From NCBI RefSeq assembly GCF_030124145.1, contig NZ_JASKMS010000031.1, positions 1 through 64,000 of the forward strand: DNA of 64,000 bases. Reading direction: 5' to 3'. Made by a program: the position numbers and the translations under genes. Below the pieces are notes generated by a model. That model searched no databases, was not told the origin of the DNA, and was given only the letters and a program-made list of their open reading frames with translations. Below are positions 34,951-46,045 of the stretch, one piece after another. The stretch is from Streptomyces sp. 378. GTDB lineage: Bacteria > Actinomycetota > Actinomycetes > Streptomycetales > Streptomycetaceae. Numbering within the stretch: the stretch's first letter is position 1; each line of letters starts with the position of its first letter.

Positions 34951-35308
34951 CAGCTCCACGGCTCGAGGACCGTCACACCCGCTGCCTTGCCGCCCCATCC
35001 GGGTCGCCAGCTCCACGGCTCGAGGACCGTCACGCCCGCTGCCTTGCCGCCCCATCCGCGTTGTCAGCTCCACGGCTCGAGGACCGTCACACCTGCTGCC
35101 TTGCCGCCCCATCCGCGTTGTCAGCTCCACGGCTCGAGGACCGTCACACCTGCTGCCTTGCCGCCCCATCCGCGTTGTCAGCTCCACGGCTCGAGGACCG
35201 TCACACCTGCTGCCTTGCCGCCCCATCCGCGTTGTCAGCTCCACGGCTCGAGGACCGTCACACCTGCTGCCTTGCCGCCCCATCCGCGTTGTCAGCTCCA
35301 CGGCTCGA
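34951..35308. repeat. 57-bp tandem repeat array (6 units) derived from the 3' end of the alcohol dehydrogenase gene
   Basis: Units begin CAGCTCCACGGCTCGA at 34951, 35008, 35065, 35122, 35179 and 35236. The seventh start, at 35293, is the real gene end. The period is exactly 57 bases every time. Units 3-6 are nearly identical; units 1 and 2 differ at a few bases, and the seventh copy has CGACGACC where the units have CGAGGACC. Read on the minus strand each unit carries a copy of the last codons of the gene (GVTVLEPWS and a stop), followed by a shared 30-base spacer. 57 is 19 codons, so other frames stay open through the array. There are no variable spacers, so it is not a CRISPR array. Confidence 0.95.
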
Positions 35309-36335
35309 CGACCGTCACGCCCGCTCCCGGTGCCGCGCCCATCCCCGCCAGTGCCGACGGCGCCTCGTCCAGCGCGATCGTCGACGTCACCAGCAGGTCG
35401 GGGCGCAGCACCCCGCTGCGGACCAGTTCCAGCATCGGCGGGTAGCTGTGCGCGGCCATGCCGTGGCTGCCGAGCAGTTCGAGCTCCAGGGCGATCGCGC
35501 GGGCCATGGGCACGGGGGTCGTGCCGGTCGGCGAGGGCAGCAGGCCGACCTGGACGTGCCGGCCCCGGCGGCGCAGGCCGTTCACGGAGGCGGCGCAGGT
35601 GGTGGGCGCGCCGAGGGCGTCGAGGGAGAGATGGGCGCCACCGCCGGTCAGCTCGCGGATCGCCGCCGCGGTGTCCGCCACGCCCGTCGCGTCGACGCAC
35701 CGCGCCGCCCCGAACGTCCGGGCCAGCTCCAGGGCGGCGGGCGACACGTCGACCGCCACGACCCGGGCGCCCGAGGCGGCCGCGATCATCACCGCCGACA
35801 GCCCCACCCCACCGCAGCCGTGCACCGCGACCCACTCCCCCGCCGCGACCCGGCCCTGTTGCACGACCGCCCGGTACGCCGTGGCGAACCGGCAGCCGAG
35901 CGAGGCCGCCGTGGCGCAGGACAACTCCTCGGGCAGCGCCACGAGGTTGATGTCGGCGTGGTCCAGCGCCACGTACTGGGCGAAGGAGCCCCAGTGCGTG
36001 AAGCCGGGCTGGGTCTGGCGCTCGCACACCTGGTGGTCACCGGCCGCGCAGGACGGGCACGTACCGCAGGCGCAGATGAACGGCACGGTGACCCGGTCGC
36101 CGGGCCGCCACCGGCCCACCCGGGCGCCCACCGCCTCGACGACACCGGCCAGTTCGTGCCCGGGCACATGCGGGAGTGCGATGTCGGGGTCGTGCCCCTG
36201 CCAGCCGTGCCAGTCGCTGCGGCACAGCCCGGTGGCCTCGACCCGGACGACCACCCCGTGCTCCGCGGGCTCCGGGTCGGCGACCTCCCGGACCTCGGCC
36301 GCCTCCCCGTACCGCTCGAACACCACGGCCCGCAT
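35292..36335 (-). CDS. Zinc-dependent alcohol dehydrogenase
   Basis: This 347-residue medium-chain dehydrogenase has a catalytic zinc site (Cys in TGLCRSDWHGWQGHD, GHELAGVVEAVG). The structural zinc site uses four cysteines (CACGTCPSCAAGDHQVC). The NAD-binding fold is GCGGVGLSAVMIAAASGARV. ATG 36335 is preferred over the open frame starting at 36377. It stands alone on the minus strand between the small HTH gene and the copper operon. Its 3' end is the source of the adjoining repeat array. The substrate is unknown. Confidence 0.92.
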   Translation of the reverse strand: MRAVVFERYGEAAEVREVADPEPAEHGVVVRVEATGLCRSDWHGWQGHDPDIALPHVPGHELAGVVEAVGARVGRWRPGDRVTVPFICACGTCPSCAAGDHQVCERQTQPGFTHWGSFAQYVALDHADINLVALPEELSCATAASLGCRFATAYRAVVQQGRVAAGEWVAVHGCGGVGLSAVMIAAASGARVVAVDVSPAALELARTFGAARCVDATGVADTAAAIRELTGGGAHLSLDALGAPTTCAASVNGLRRRGRHVQVGLLPSPTGTTPVPMARAIALELELLGSHGMAAHSYPPMLELVRSGVLRPDLLVTSTIALDEAPSALAGMGAAPGAGVTVVEPWS

Positions 36336-36530
36336 GGTCACCCGCCTTCCGTTCGTCTCGTGTCCGGGCGTCGGCATTCACCCGCCCGCCCCTGCGGCCT
36401 CCCCGGACGGTCCGACGCTAGCGGGTCCGCCGCGTCAGCCGGCCGACGCGCCGACCTCGTCCCTGACAGGTTCGGCCTCGACCGCCGCCGGCCGAGGCGC
36501 CTCGCCCCCTGACGGGGACGTCGTGGACCG

Positions 36531-36546
36531 ATACCCCCTAGGGGTA
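36531..36546. promoter_or_regulatory. CsoR-type copper operator
   Basis: ATACCCCCTAGGGGTA, the palindrome bound by copper-sensing CsoR repressors in actinobacteria, lies 65 bases before copZ. Binding is inferred from the match. The csoR gene itself is not in the window. Confidence 0.85.
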
Positions 36547-36610
36547 CAGTTGGGTGTGCGGTCCCCCAAGGGACCCCGCAACCCCACACGCCTCGACGAG
36601 GAGTAACGAC

Positions 36611-36850
36611 ATGACCGCCCAGACCGACACCACGGGCCCCGTCACCACCGTCTTCAAGGTGAGCGGCATGAGCTGCGGACACTGCGAGGGCGCGGTCTCC
36701 GGCGAGATCTCCCAGATCTCCGGCGTGAGTGCGGTGACGGCCGTCGCCAAGACCGGCGAGGTCACCGTCGTCTCCGCGACCCCGCTCGACGACGAGGCCG
36801 TGCGCGCCGCCGTCGACGAGGCCGGCTTCGAACTGGCCGGGCGGGCCTGA
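36611..36850 (+). CDS. copZ: Copper chaperone (HMA domain)
   Basis: This 79-residue single heavy-metal-associated domain has VSGMSCGHCEGAVSGEI, with the M-x-C-x-x-C copper site, then beta-alpha-beta sequence to VDEAGFELAG. It carries Cu(I) to the ATPase encoded next. ATG 36611 is chosen over the longer frame because GAGGAG precedes it and the homology starts there. It lies directly after the CsoR-type operator, so it should be copper-induced, and copA follows 141 bases later in the same direction. Confidence 0.93.
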   Translation: MTAQTDTTGPVTTVFKVSGMSCGHCEGAVSGEISQISGVSAVTAVAKTGEVTVVSATPLDDEAVRAAVDEAGFELAGRA

Positions 36851-36991
36851 GCCACCCGAGTCCGGCAGCCGGCCGGGTCTGAGACACTCCGGATCCGACA
36901 CTCGTACCCGCGTACGGGCCGTACGCCGCCGTCCCCGGCCCGTACGGCCCGTTCCGCTTCCCGGGCGCCCCGCAACTCCTGGAGTGAGGAC

Positions 36992-39232
<2,241 letters not shown>

Positions 39233-39521
39233 AGTCGCCCGAATTCGCCCCAAGTTGACGGCGACCGCGAGGGGAGCCCCTCTGGAGTCCCGGGCCCGAC
39301 TCACATAAGCTCTTCACAAGGCTCGCGCATCTTCCTTACGCTGGGACCTCCCGGACGGCATATCCGGGCCCTTGCCCATCTATAGGACATATGCAAGAGA
39401 CGCAGATCACAGTGATCTGAACGTAACCATCCGAGGGGTTCTAAGGTCTAAGTTGACGATGTCAGGAAGCGTCTTGGGGGGCGCGACCCGACATCTGGGG
39501 ATGTCTTGGGGGACTTCCCCG

Positions 39522-39568
39522 GTTGGGGGTACCTCCCTGCTCGAACGGAGTTGAGAGCTTGGGGGAGC
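39522..39568. repeat. Dispersed Streptomyces palindromic repeat (intergenic copy)
   Basis: The core GGGGGTACCTCCCTGCTCGA plus ACGGAGTTGAGAGCTTGGGGG is the same element as the copy inside the Wzy-like gene at 12461-12506. It lies between copA and citA. Confidence 0.7.
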
Positions 39569-39877
39569 GTTGCCGGGGCACGTACGCCGGGAAGCTTTGA
39601 GCGGCCCTCCCGGGCGTGCGCTGTCCCGGCAGATCGCACCTCGCACAGTGGTACGGCGAGTTTTGCTCGTTGTGCTCAACAGCGGTTCAGGCGCTGTCCT
39701 CACAGACGCCCGGCCGGATCCCGTGGGGGGAATCCGAACCGGGACTGGGAAGGCGCCCTGGTCGTCGGCCCGTGGGGGGACCGGCGCCGGGGCGCCTTCT
39801 TCATTGCGTGCGCGTTCTTCGTTGCGTGAGAAACCATTTGAGAGATCGCGTGAGGACCCGCGAGGGAGCATGCGCAT

Positions 39878-39920
39878 GCCCGAGCCCCCGTGTCCGGCTG
39901 CCGGACACGGGGGCTCGGGC
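39878..39920. terminator. Terminator of citA
   Basis: A perfect 20-bp inverted repeat GCCCGAGCCCCCGTGTCCGG with a CTG loop, starting 33 bases beyond the stop codon of the minus-strand citrate synthase gene. Confidence 0.9.
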
Positions 39921-39952
39921 GATTACGCGCCCAGGACTCCTGGGTGGTGGTC

Positions 39953-41242
39953 TCAGCGCTCCTCGACGGGCACGAAGTCGCGCTCGACCACGCCCGTGTA
40001 GATCTGGCGCGGGCGGCCGATGCGGGAGCCCGGCTCCTTGATCATCTCGTGCCACTGGGCGATCCAGCCCGGCAGCCGGCCGAGGGCGAACAGGACCGTG
40101 AACATCTCGGTCGGGAAGCCCATGGCCCGGTAGATCAGGCCCGTGTAGAAGTCGACGTTCGGGTAGAGGCTGCGCGAGACGAAGTAGTCGTCGGAGAGCG
40201 CGTGCTCCTCCAGCTTCAGTGCGATGTCCAGCAGCTCGTCGGACTTGCCGAGTGCGGACAGCACGTCGTGCGCGGCGGCCTTGATGATTTTGGCGCGCGG
40301 GTCGAAGTTCTTGTAGACCCGGTGGCCGAAGCCCATCAGGCGGACGCCGTCCTCCTTGTTCTTCACCTTGCGGATGAAGGTGTCGACGTCGCCGCCGGAG
40401 TCGCGGATGCCCTCCAGCATCTCCAGCACCGACTGGTTGGCGCCGCCGTGCAGCGGGCCCCACAGGGCGTTGATGCCGGCGGAGATCGAGGCGAACATGT
40501 TCGCCTGCGAGGAGCCGACCAGGCGGACCGTGGACGTCGAGCAGTTCTGCTCGTGGTCCGCGTGCAGGATCAGCAGCTTGTCGAGCGCGGAGACCACGGT
40601 CGGGTCGAGCTCGTACTCCTGCGCCGGGACCGAGAAGGTCATGCGGAGGAAGTTCTCGACGTAGCCGAGGTCGTTGCGCGGGTAGACGAACGGGTGACCG
40701 ATCGACTTCTTGTACGCGTACGCGGCGATCGTCGGGAGCTTGGCGAGCAGGCGGATCGTGGAGAGGTTCCGCTGGCGCTCGTCGAACGGGTTGTGGCTGT
40801 CCTGGTAGAACGTGGACAGCGCCGAGACGACCGAGGACAGCATGGCCATCGGGTGGGCGTCGCGCGGGAAGCCCTTGTAGAAGTTCTTGACATCCTCGTG
40901 CAGCAGGGTGTGCTGCGTGATGTCGTTCTGGAACGTCGAGAGCTCGTCGACCGTCGGCAGTTCGCCGTTGATCAGCAGGTAGGCGACCTCCAGGAAGGTG
41001 GAGCGCTCGGCCAGCTGCTCGATCGGGTAGCCGCGGTACCGCAGGATGCCCGCTTCGCCGTCCAGGTACGTGACGGCGGATTTATACGCGGCCGTGTTGC
41101 CGTAACCGCTGTCCAGCGTCACCAGACCGGTCTGGGCGCGGAGCTTTCCGATGTCGAAGCCCTTGTCACCGACGGTGCTGTCGATCACCGGGTAGGTGTA
41201 CTCGCCGTCGCCGTACCGCAGTACTACAGAGTTGTCGCTCAC
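39953..41242 (-). CDS. citA: Citrate synthase
   Basis: This enzyme condenses acetyl-CoA and oxaloacetate in the TCA cycle. The 429-residue type II (hexameric) form has GILRYRGYPIEQLAE, LSTFYQDSHNPFDERQ and the active-site segments ADHEQNCSTSTVRLVGSS, LWGPLHGGANQSVLEML (His) and MGFGHRVYKNFDPRA. GTG 41242 is chosen over 41254 because GAGGGAA lies between them and conserved sequence begins at SDNSVVLRYGDGEY. It is monocistronic, with the terminator just after. It is a housekeeping gene, so this part of the window is core chromosome. Confidence 0.97.
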   Translation of the reverse strand: MSDNSVVLRYGDGEYTYPVIDSTVGDKGFDIGKLRAQTGLVTLDSGYGNTAAYKSAVTYLDGEAGILRYRGYPIEQLAERSTFLEVAYLLINGELPTVDELSTFQNDITQHTLLHEDVKNFYKGFPRDAHPMAMLSSVVSALSTFYQDSHNPFDERQRNLSTIRLLAKLPTIAAYAYKKSIGHPFVYPRNDLGYVENFLRMTFSVPAQEYELDPTVVSALDKLLILHADHEQNCSTSTVRLVGSSQANMFASISAGINALWGPLHGGANQSVLEMLEGIRDSGGDVDTFIRKVKNKEDGVRLMGFGHRVYKNFDPRAKIIKAAAHDVLSALGKSDELLDIALKLEEHALSDDYFVSRSLYPNVDFYTGLIYRAMGFPTEMFTVLFALGRLPGWIAQWHEMIKEPGSRIGRPRQIYTGVVERDFVPVEER

Positions 41243-41421
41243 GTCTTCCCTCACCGACGTTGTGCCTCATCTTCGAGGTTGCCCTGACTGTCTCTACCAT
41301 CCCCCACTTGGCTCAGGAGAGTGCACTCGGGGTCGACCATCGGGCCTATCGACGGCACTGAGTGCCGTCAACTTGCTCATCCTGCCCCCTGTGTTCCCCT
41401 TCCGGAAGTGCCTTGTGACCT

Positions 41422-43701
41422 TCACGACTCATTTGATCGATCATTCTTCGTTGAACCGAGCCGGAAGTCGAGTGCCGTGCACCGCCGACCCGCCGAAACC
41501 GTGCGCACCGCCTGGCCGATCGCCCTGCGCGAACCGACGAGGACGACCAGCTGCTTGGCCCGGGTGACCGCCGTGTAGAGCAGGTTGCGCTGCAGCATCA
41601 TCCAGGCGCCCGTGGTGACCGGGATGACGACCGCCGGGTACTCGCTGCCCTGGGAGCGGTGGATCGTCACGGCGTACGCGTGGGCCAGCTCGTCGAGCTC
41701 GTCGAACTCGTACGGCACCTCCTCGTCCTCGTCCGTGAGCACCGTCAGGCGCTGGTCGACCGGGTCGAGCGAGGTCACCACACCGACGGTGCCGTTGAAG
41801 ACACCGTTCTCACCCTTCTCGTAATTGTTGCGAATCTGGGTGACCTTGTCTCCGACGCGGAAGACCCGTCCGCCGAATCTCTTCTCGGGCAGGTCGGGGC
41901 GGCCGGGTGTGACGGCCTGCTGGAGCAGGCCGTTGAGGGTGCCCGCGCCGGCCGGGCCCCGGTGCATGGGCGCGAGGACCTGGACGTCCCGCCGGGGGTC
42001 CAGACCGAACTTGGCCGGAATGCGGCGCGCCGCCACGTCCACGGTGAGCCGGCCGGCGGCCTCCGTGTCGTCCTCGACGAAGAGGAAGAAGTCCTTCATT
42101 CCGTCGGTGAGCGGGTGGTGACCGGAGTTGATCCGGTGGGCGTTCGTCACCACGCCCGACTGCTGGGCCTGCCGGAAGACCCGGGTGAGGCGGACGGCGG
42201 GGATCGGGCCGCCGTCGGCCAGGAGATCCCGGAGGACCTCGCCCGCGCCGACGCTGGGCAACTGGTCCACGTCCCCCACGAAGAGCAGGTGGGCTCCCGG
42301 CGGGACCGCCTTGACCAGCTTGTTGGCGAGGAGCAGGTCCAGCATGGACGCCTCGTCGACCACTACCAGGTCGGCGTCCAGCGGGCGCTCCCGGTCGTAG
42401 GCCGCGTCGCCGCCGGGCTTGAGCTCCAGCAGGCGGTGCACCGTGGAGGCCTCGGCGCCGGTGAGCTCGGACAGGCGTTTGGCGGCCCGGCCCGTGGGGG
42501 CGGCCAGCACGACCTTCGCCTTTCTGGCGCGGGCCAGCTCCACGATCGAGCGGACCGTGAAGGACTTGCCGCAGCCGGGCCCGCCGGTGAGGACGGCGAC
42601 CTTCTCGGTCAGCGCCAGTTTGACGGCGGCCTCCTGCTCGGGCGCGAGATCGGTGCCCGTGCGCCCCTTGAGCCAGCTCAGGGCCTTCTCCCAGGCGACG
42701 GTGCGGAATCCCGGCATGCGGTCCTCGCCGGTGCGCAGGAGGCGCAGCAGCTGGGCGGAGAGGGAGAGTTCGGCGCGGTGGAAGGGGACGAGGTAGATCG
42801 CGGTGACGGGCTCCCCGCCGTCGGGGCCCGGCACCTTCTCCCGTACGACGCCGGGGTCCTCGCCGTCCTCCTGGGGTTCGGCCAGTTCCGCCAGGCATTC
42901 GATGACCAGGCCCGTGTCGACCTGGAGGAGTTTGACCGCGTCCTTGATCAGCTGCTCCTCCGGGAGGAAGCAGTGCCCCTGGTCGGTGGACTGGGACAGC
43001 GCGTACTGCAGGCCCGCCTTGACGCGCTCGGGGCTGTCGTGCGGGATGCCGACGGACTGGGCGATCTTGTCGGCGGTGAGGAAGCCGATGCCCCAGACGT
43101 CGGAGGCGAGCCGGTAGGGCTGGTTCTTCACGACCGAGATGGAGGCGTCGCCGTACTTCTTGTAGATGCGCACGGCGATGGAGGTGGAGACCTCGACCGT
43201 CTGGAGGAAGAGCATGACCTCCTTGATGGCCTTCTGCTCCTCCCAGGCGTCGGCGATCTTCTTGGTGCGCTTGGGGCCGAGCCCGGGGACCTCGACGAGC
43301 CGCTTGGGCTCCTCCTCGATGATCCGGAGGGTGTCCATGCCGAAGTGCTGGGTGATCCGGTCGGCGAAGACCGGGCCGATGCCCTTGACCAGGCCGGAGC
43401 CGAGATAGCGGCGCATGCCCTGGACGGTGGCCGGGAGGACGGTCGTGTAGTTCTCGACGTGGAACTGCTTGCCGTACTGCGGGTGCGAGCCCCAGCGTCC
43501 CTCCATGCGCAGGGACTCGCCGACCTGCGCGCCGAGCAGCGCACCGACGACAGTGAGCAGGTCACCGGCGCCCCTGCCGGTGTCGACCCGGGCGACCGTG
43601 TAGCCGTTCTCCTCGTTGGCGTACGTGATGCGTTCGAGTACGCCGTCCAACGTGGCCAGTCGCCGCTCGCCCGCCTGGGCGGCCCCCGCCTGATCGGTCA
43701 T
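41422..43701 (-). CDS. recD2: RecD2-type 5'-3' DNA helicase
   Basis: This 759-residue SF1B helicase lacks RecB and RecC partners. An N-terminal OB-like region (LERITYANEENGYTVARVDT) is followed by helix-hairpin-helix elements (GLVKGIGPVFADRITQHFG, VPGLGPKRTKKIADAWEEQK). The RecA-like core has LTGGPGCGKSFTVRSI (Walker A), VVVDEASMLDLL (Walker B), FVGDVDQLPSVGAGEVLRDL and VTIHRSQGSEYPAVVIP (motif V/VI region). It acts in DNA repair and replication-fork processing. It starts at ATG 43701, 180 bases upstream of the citA promoter region. Confidence 0.94.
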   Translation of the reverse strand: MTDQAGAAQAGERRLATLDGVLERITYANEENGYTVARVDTGRGAGDLLTVVGALLGAQVGESLRMEGRWGSHPQYGKQFHVENYTTVLPATVQGMRRYLGSGLVKGIGPVFADRITQHFGMDTLRIIEEEPKRLVEVPGLGPKRTKKIADAWEEQKAIKEVMLFLQTVEVSTSIAVRIYKKYGDASISVVKNQPYRLASDVWGIGFLTADKIAQSVGIPHDSPERVKAGLQYALSQSTDQGHCFLPEEQLIKDAVKLLQVDTGLVIECLAELAEPQEDGEDPGVVREKVPGPDGGEPVTAIYLVPFHRAELSLSAQLLRLLRTGEDRMPGFRTVAWEKALSWLKGRTGTDLAPEQEAAVKLALTEKVAVLTGGPGCGKSFTVRSIVELARARKAKVVLAAPTGRAAKRLSELTGAEASTVHRLLELKPGGDAAYDRERPLDADLVVVDEASMLDLLLANKLVKAVPPGAHLLFVGDVDQLPSVGAGEVLRDLLADGGPIPAVRLTRVFRQAQQSGVVTNAHRINSGHHPLTDGMKDFFLFVEDDTEAAGRLTVDVAARRIPAKFGLDPRRDVQVLAPMHRGPAGAGTLNGLLQQAVTPGRPDLPEKRFGGRVFRVGDKVTQIRNNYEKGENGVFNGTVGVVTSLDPVDQRLTVLTDEDEEVPYEFDELDELAHAYAVTIHRSQGSEYPAVVIPVTTGAWMMLQRNLLYTAVTRAKQLVVLVGSRRAIGQAVRTVSAGRRCTALDFRLGSTKNDRSNES

Positions 43702-43937
43702 GGCCCGACGGTACCGCCCGGGTACGACAGTGCGGCGGGGTGATCCGCCCGGCCGCCCTCGCGCAAAGCGACCGATCAGTATGGGGGCCGGGGCTCACTT
43801 TTCACCGTGGATTCACAGGAGAGCGAGAAGCTTTACAGTTCAAGCATCCGTCTTGGCCCCTTTTCGATTCTTTGCCGTGGAAGAATTCAGGAGTTCATGA
43901 AAAAAAGGGGGGCGGACTCGATTTCGGAGCGACCGTG

Positions 43938-44180
43938 ATGCCGATGCGTCCCCATGGCGAGAGCGCCCCCAGGCGCGCGCACACGACGGGCACACTCCTC
44001 GTGTGGCTGTGCGCCGTCGGTACGTTGACGCTGCTCGCGGTGGCTCCGGTGCTGTCCGGGGAGCACGCGATCGTGGCTCCGGACTCCCCCGGGCCGAACC
44101 GGAACACCCCTGGCCCTCCCCTGCCGCACCCGGCACCCGTGCCGCAATTCCGCCCTTCCCCCAGCCCGGGCTCTGGTTGA
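43938..44180 (+). CDS. Small membrane-anchored Pro-rich protein
   Basis: From ATG 43938 the 80-residue product has one hydrophobic segment (TTGTLLVWLCAVGTLTLLAV), then a Pro-rich exported part (GPNRNTPGPPLPHPAPVPQF to the end). It looks like a signal-anchored surface peptide. It is followed 48 bases later by another small membrane-protein gene. Function is unknown. Confidence 0.55.
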   Translation: MPMRPHGESAPRRAHTTGTLLVWLCAVGTLTLLAVAPVLSGEHAIVAPDSPGPNRNTPGPPLPHPAPVPQFRPSPSPGSG

Positions 44181-44228
44181 TTCCCCCCGCCCATTCATCA
44201 CCACCGCCCCGAATGACGACGAGGAACG

Positions 44229-44399
44229 ATGTCGCCCCAGGTTCAGAGTGTCGCCCTGTGGATCATGTCCCTGGCCATCAACATCACGGCGGTGTGCGCG
44301 GGGATCGTGTGGGGCTGGGAGGTCTTCACGCAGTTCCTGCTCCCGGCGTTCGGGGCGGTGGTGGGAGCGTCGATGGTGAGCTACAGCCTGCGGCGCTGA
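44229..44399 (+). CDS. Small membrane protein, 56 residues
   Basis: ATG 44229 with GAGGAACG upstream opens 56 codons: MSPQVQSVALWIMSLAINIT, then AVCAGIVWGWEVFTQFLLPA and a Gly/Ala-rich second helix ending YSLRR. It has two hydrophobic helices and a basic end. The frame, RBS and codon use look real. It follows the 80-residue membrane-anchored protein, so the two may be an operon. Function is unknown. Confidence 0.6.
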   Translation: MSPQVQSVALWIMSLAINITAVCAGIVWGWEVFTQFLLPAFGAVVGASMVSYSLRR

Positions 44400-44593
44400 G
44401 GGCGCCACCGACCGGGGCGTGCGCCCTGCGCGGCCCCGTCTGGACCGCCCCGGCCCGGGGCCCTCAAGAAACCGGTGAGAAATTCTTACTCCGCCGTGCA
44501 ACCCTTTCTGCCCTCAAGGTGTCGTACTGGGCGTCAGGGCTTCTGGAGGGGGATCCGGGGGGATCGCGGAGTTCTGGCGGGGAGGGGAAAACC

Positions 44594-44627
44594 CGAGGGG
44601 GCCCGGTCGACGGACCGGGTCCCCTCG
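44594..44627. terminator. Hairpin downstream of rbsD
   Basis: CGAGGGGGCCCGGTC pairs with GACCGGGTCCCCTCG with one mismatch and a short loop. It lies about 50 bases beyond the rbsD stop. Confidence 0.65.
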
Positions 44628-44680
44628 AAACCCTTCGGGCCTGGGGGAAGCCGTTCAGGGGTGTCGGCCGTTCAGGGCTG

Positions 44681-45070
44681 TCAGAAGAAGACGCCGCACC
44701 TCAGCAGGACGTTCGCGTACGGCCGCGCCTCGCCCGTGCGGACGATCAGCCGGGCCCCCGCCGACAGCTCCTTGAGCCGCTCGTGCGGGACGAGGTCCAG
44801 CCCGGGGAAGTGTCTCTCCAGCAGCGCCGACGCCTCCGGGTTGGCCTGCCGCAGCTCCCGCGCCGCCGTCGCCCCCTCGACCACCAGCTCGGCCAGCAGC
44901 CCGTCCAGCACCTCGGCGAACGCCGGCACACCGGCCCGGAAGGCCAGGTCCACCACCCGGGGCCCCTCGGGGATGGGCATGCCCGCGTCGCACACCAGCA
45001 CCCCGTCGCCGTGGCCGAGTTCGGCCAGCGCGCCGGCGAGGTGACGGTTCAGTATTCCGGCCCTCTTCAT
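44681..45070 (-). CDS. rbsD: D-ribose pyranase
   Basis: This enzyme interconverts the beta-pyran and beta-furan forms of ribose so that ribokinase can use the furanose. The 129-residue product has the RbsD/FucU pattern: LNRHLAGALAELGHGDGVLVC, then DAGMPIPEGPRVVDLAF and RTGEARPYANVLLRCGVFF at the end, with the catalytic His20 and the conserved Tyr-Asn. The ATG overlaps the rbsK stop, so it is the last gene of the ribose operon. Confidence 0.94.
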   Translation of the reverse strand: MKRAGILNRHLAGALAELGHGDGVLVCDAGMPIPEGPRVVDLAFRAGVPAFAEVLDGLLAELVVEGATAARELRQANPEASALLERHFPGLDLVPHERLKELSAGARLIVRTGEARPYANVLLRCGVFF

Positions 45071-45969
45071 GAGCCGGCGACCTCTGCCGCCGTCGGGAAG
45101 GACGCCTGCGCGCCCTCCTTCGTCACGGTCACGGCACCTACCCGCGCCGCGTACGACGCCGCCCGGGCCGGCGACTCGCCCGCCCCCAGCCGGTAGGCCA
45201 GCGCCGCGGTGAAGGAGTCGCCGGCACCCGTCGTGTCCACCGCGTCCACCGTCACGGCCGGCACCCGCGAGACGCCCTGGGCCGACGCCACCAGCGCGCC
45301 CTCCGCGCCCAGCGTCACCACCACCGACTTCGGGCCCTTGGCGAGGAGGATCCGCGCCCAGTCCTCGGGGGTGTCCCCGACGGCCGAGTCGCCCAGGATC
45401 ACCTTCGCCTCGTGCTCGTTCACGATCAGCGGGTCGCAGGCCGCCAGCACCTCCGACGGGAGAGGGCGCGGCGGCGAGGGGTTGAGGACGAAACGGCTCT
45501 CCGGCGCCAGGTTCCGCACGACCTCCACCACCGTCTCCAGCGGGATCTCCAACTGCGCCGACACCACCCGGGAGCTGTGGAAGAGGCACCCGGCGGCGGC
45601 CACGTCCTGCGGGGTGAGGCGGCCGTTGGCGCCGGGCGAGACGACGATGCTGTTGTCGCCGGACGGGTCGACCGTGATCAGAGCGACCCCGGTCGGCGCG
45701 CCGCCCACCAGGACACCCACCGTGTCGACGCCCGCCTCGCGCAGCGAGTCCAGCAGCAGCCGGCCGTGCGCGTCGTCGCCGACCCGGGCCAGCAGCGCCG
45801 TACGGGCGCCGAGTCTGGCGGCCGCGACCGCCTGGTTCGCGCCCTTGCCGCCCGGGTGGACGGCCAGGTCGGAGCCGAGCACGGTCTCGCCGGCCGCGGG
45901 CCGGCGCTCCACTCCGATCACCAGGTCGGCGTTGGCCGACCCCACGACCAGGAGGTCGTAGTCGTACAT
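45067..45969 (-). CDS. rbsK: Ribokinase
   Basis: This PfkB-family kinase makes ribose-5-phosphate. The 300-residue product starts MYDYDLLVVGSANADLVIGV at ATG 45969 (GGGGAGA RBS). It has the signatures VHPGGKGANQAVAAARLGA and VDTTGAGDSFTAALAYRLGA, the latter with the catalytic Asp and anion hole. It lies 76 bases after the fused transporter gene. A GC-rich hairpin in that gap could reduce expression of rbsK and rbsD relative to the transporter. Confidence 0.94.
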   Translation of the reverse strand: MYDYDLLVVGSANADLVIGVERRPAAGETVLGSDLAVHPGGKGANQAVAAARLGARTALLARVGDDAHGRLLLDSLREAGVDTVGVLVGGAPTGVALITVDPSGDNSIVVSPGANGRLTPQDVAAAGCLFHSSRVVSAQLEIPLETVVEVVRNLAPESRFVLNPSPPRPLPSEVLAACDPLIVNEHEAKVILGDSAVGDTPEDWARILLAKGPKSVVVTLGAEGALVASAQGVSRVPAVTVDAVDTTGAGDSFTAALAYRLGAGESPARAASYAARVGAVTVTKEGAQASFPTAAEVAGS

Positions 45970-45996
45970 GCGTTGTCTCCCCATGTGAGTGACATG

Positions 45997-46033
45997 GGCG
46001 GGCGGCCATCGCACGCCGTGCGCGACCGCCCGC
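45997..46033. promoter_or_regulatory. Hairpin between the ribose transporter gene and rbsK
   Basis: GGCGGGCGG-CCATCGCA-CGCCG-TGCGCGA-CCGCCCGCC forms an imperfect but strong stem. Such intra-operon hairpins can end part of the transcripts or protect the upstream message. Confidence 0.4.
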
Positions 46034-46045
46034 CGTTCCCCGAGG

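Larger units (their letters stand above)
39233..39952. other. Intergenic region between copA and citA
   Basis: It contains three TCTTGGGGG-like runs, the dispersed repeat at 39522-39568 and a strong terminator at 39878-39920. No reading frame here resembles a known protein. Confidence 0.4.

Noticed and set aside
34951..35308. CRISPR array
   Set aside because: The units abut with no variable spacers and copy the 3' end of a neighbouring gene, so this is a tandem duplication.
34910..35315. Long open frames with 19-residue repeats on both strands
   Set aside because: They arise because the 57-base period is a multiple of three; there is no start signal and the frames are not conserved coding sequence.
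39241..39952. Protein-coding gene between copA and citA
   Set aside because: The open frames overlap a dispersed repeat and lack RBS and family similarity.
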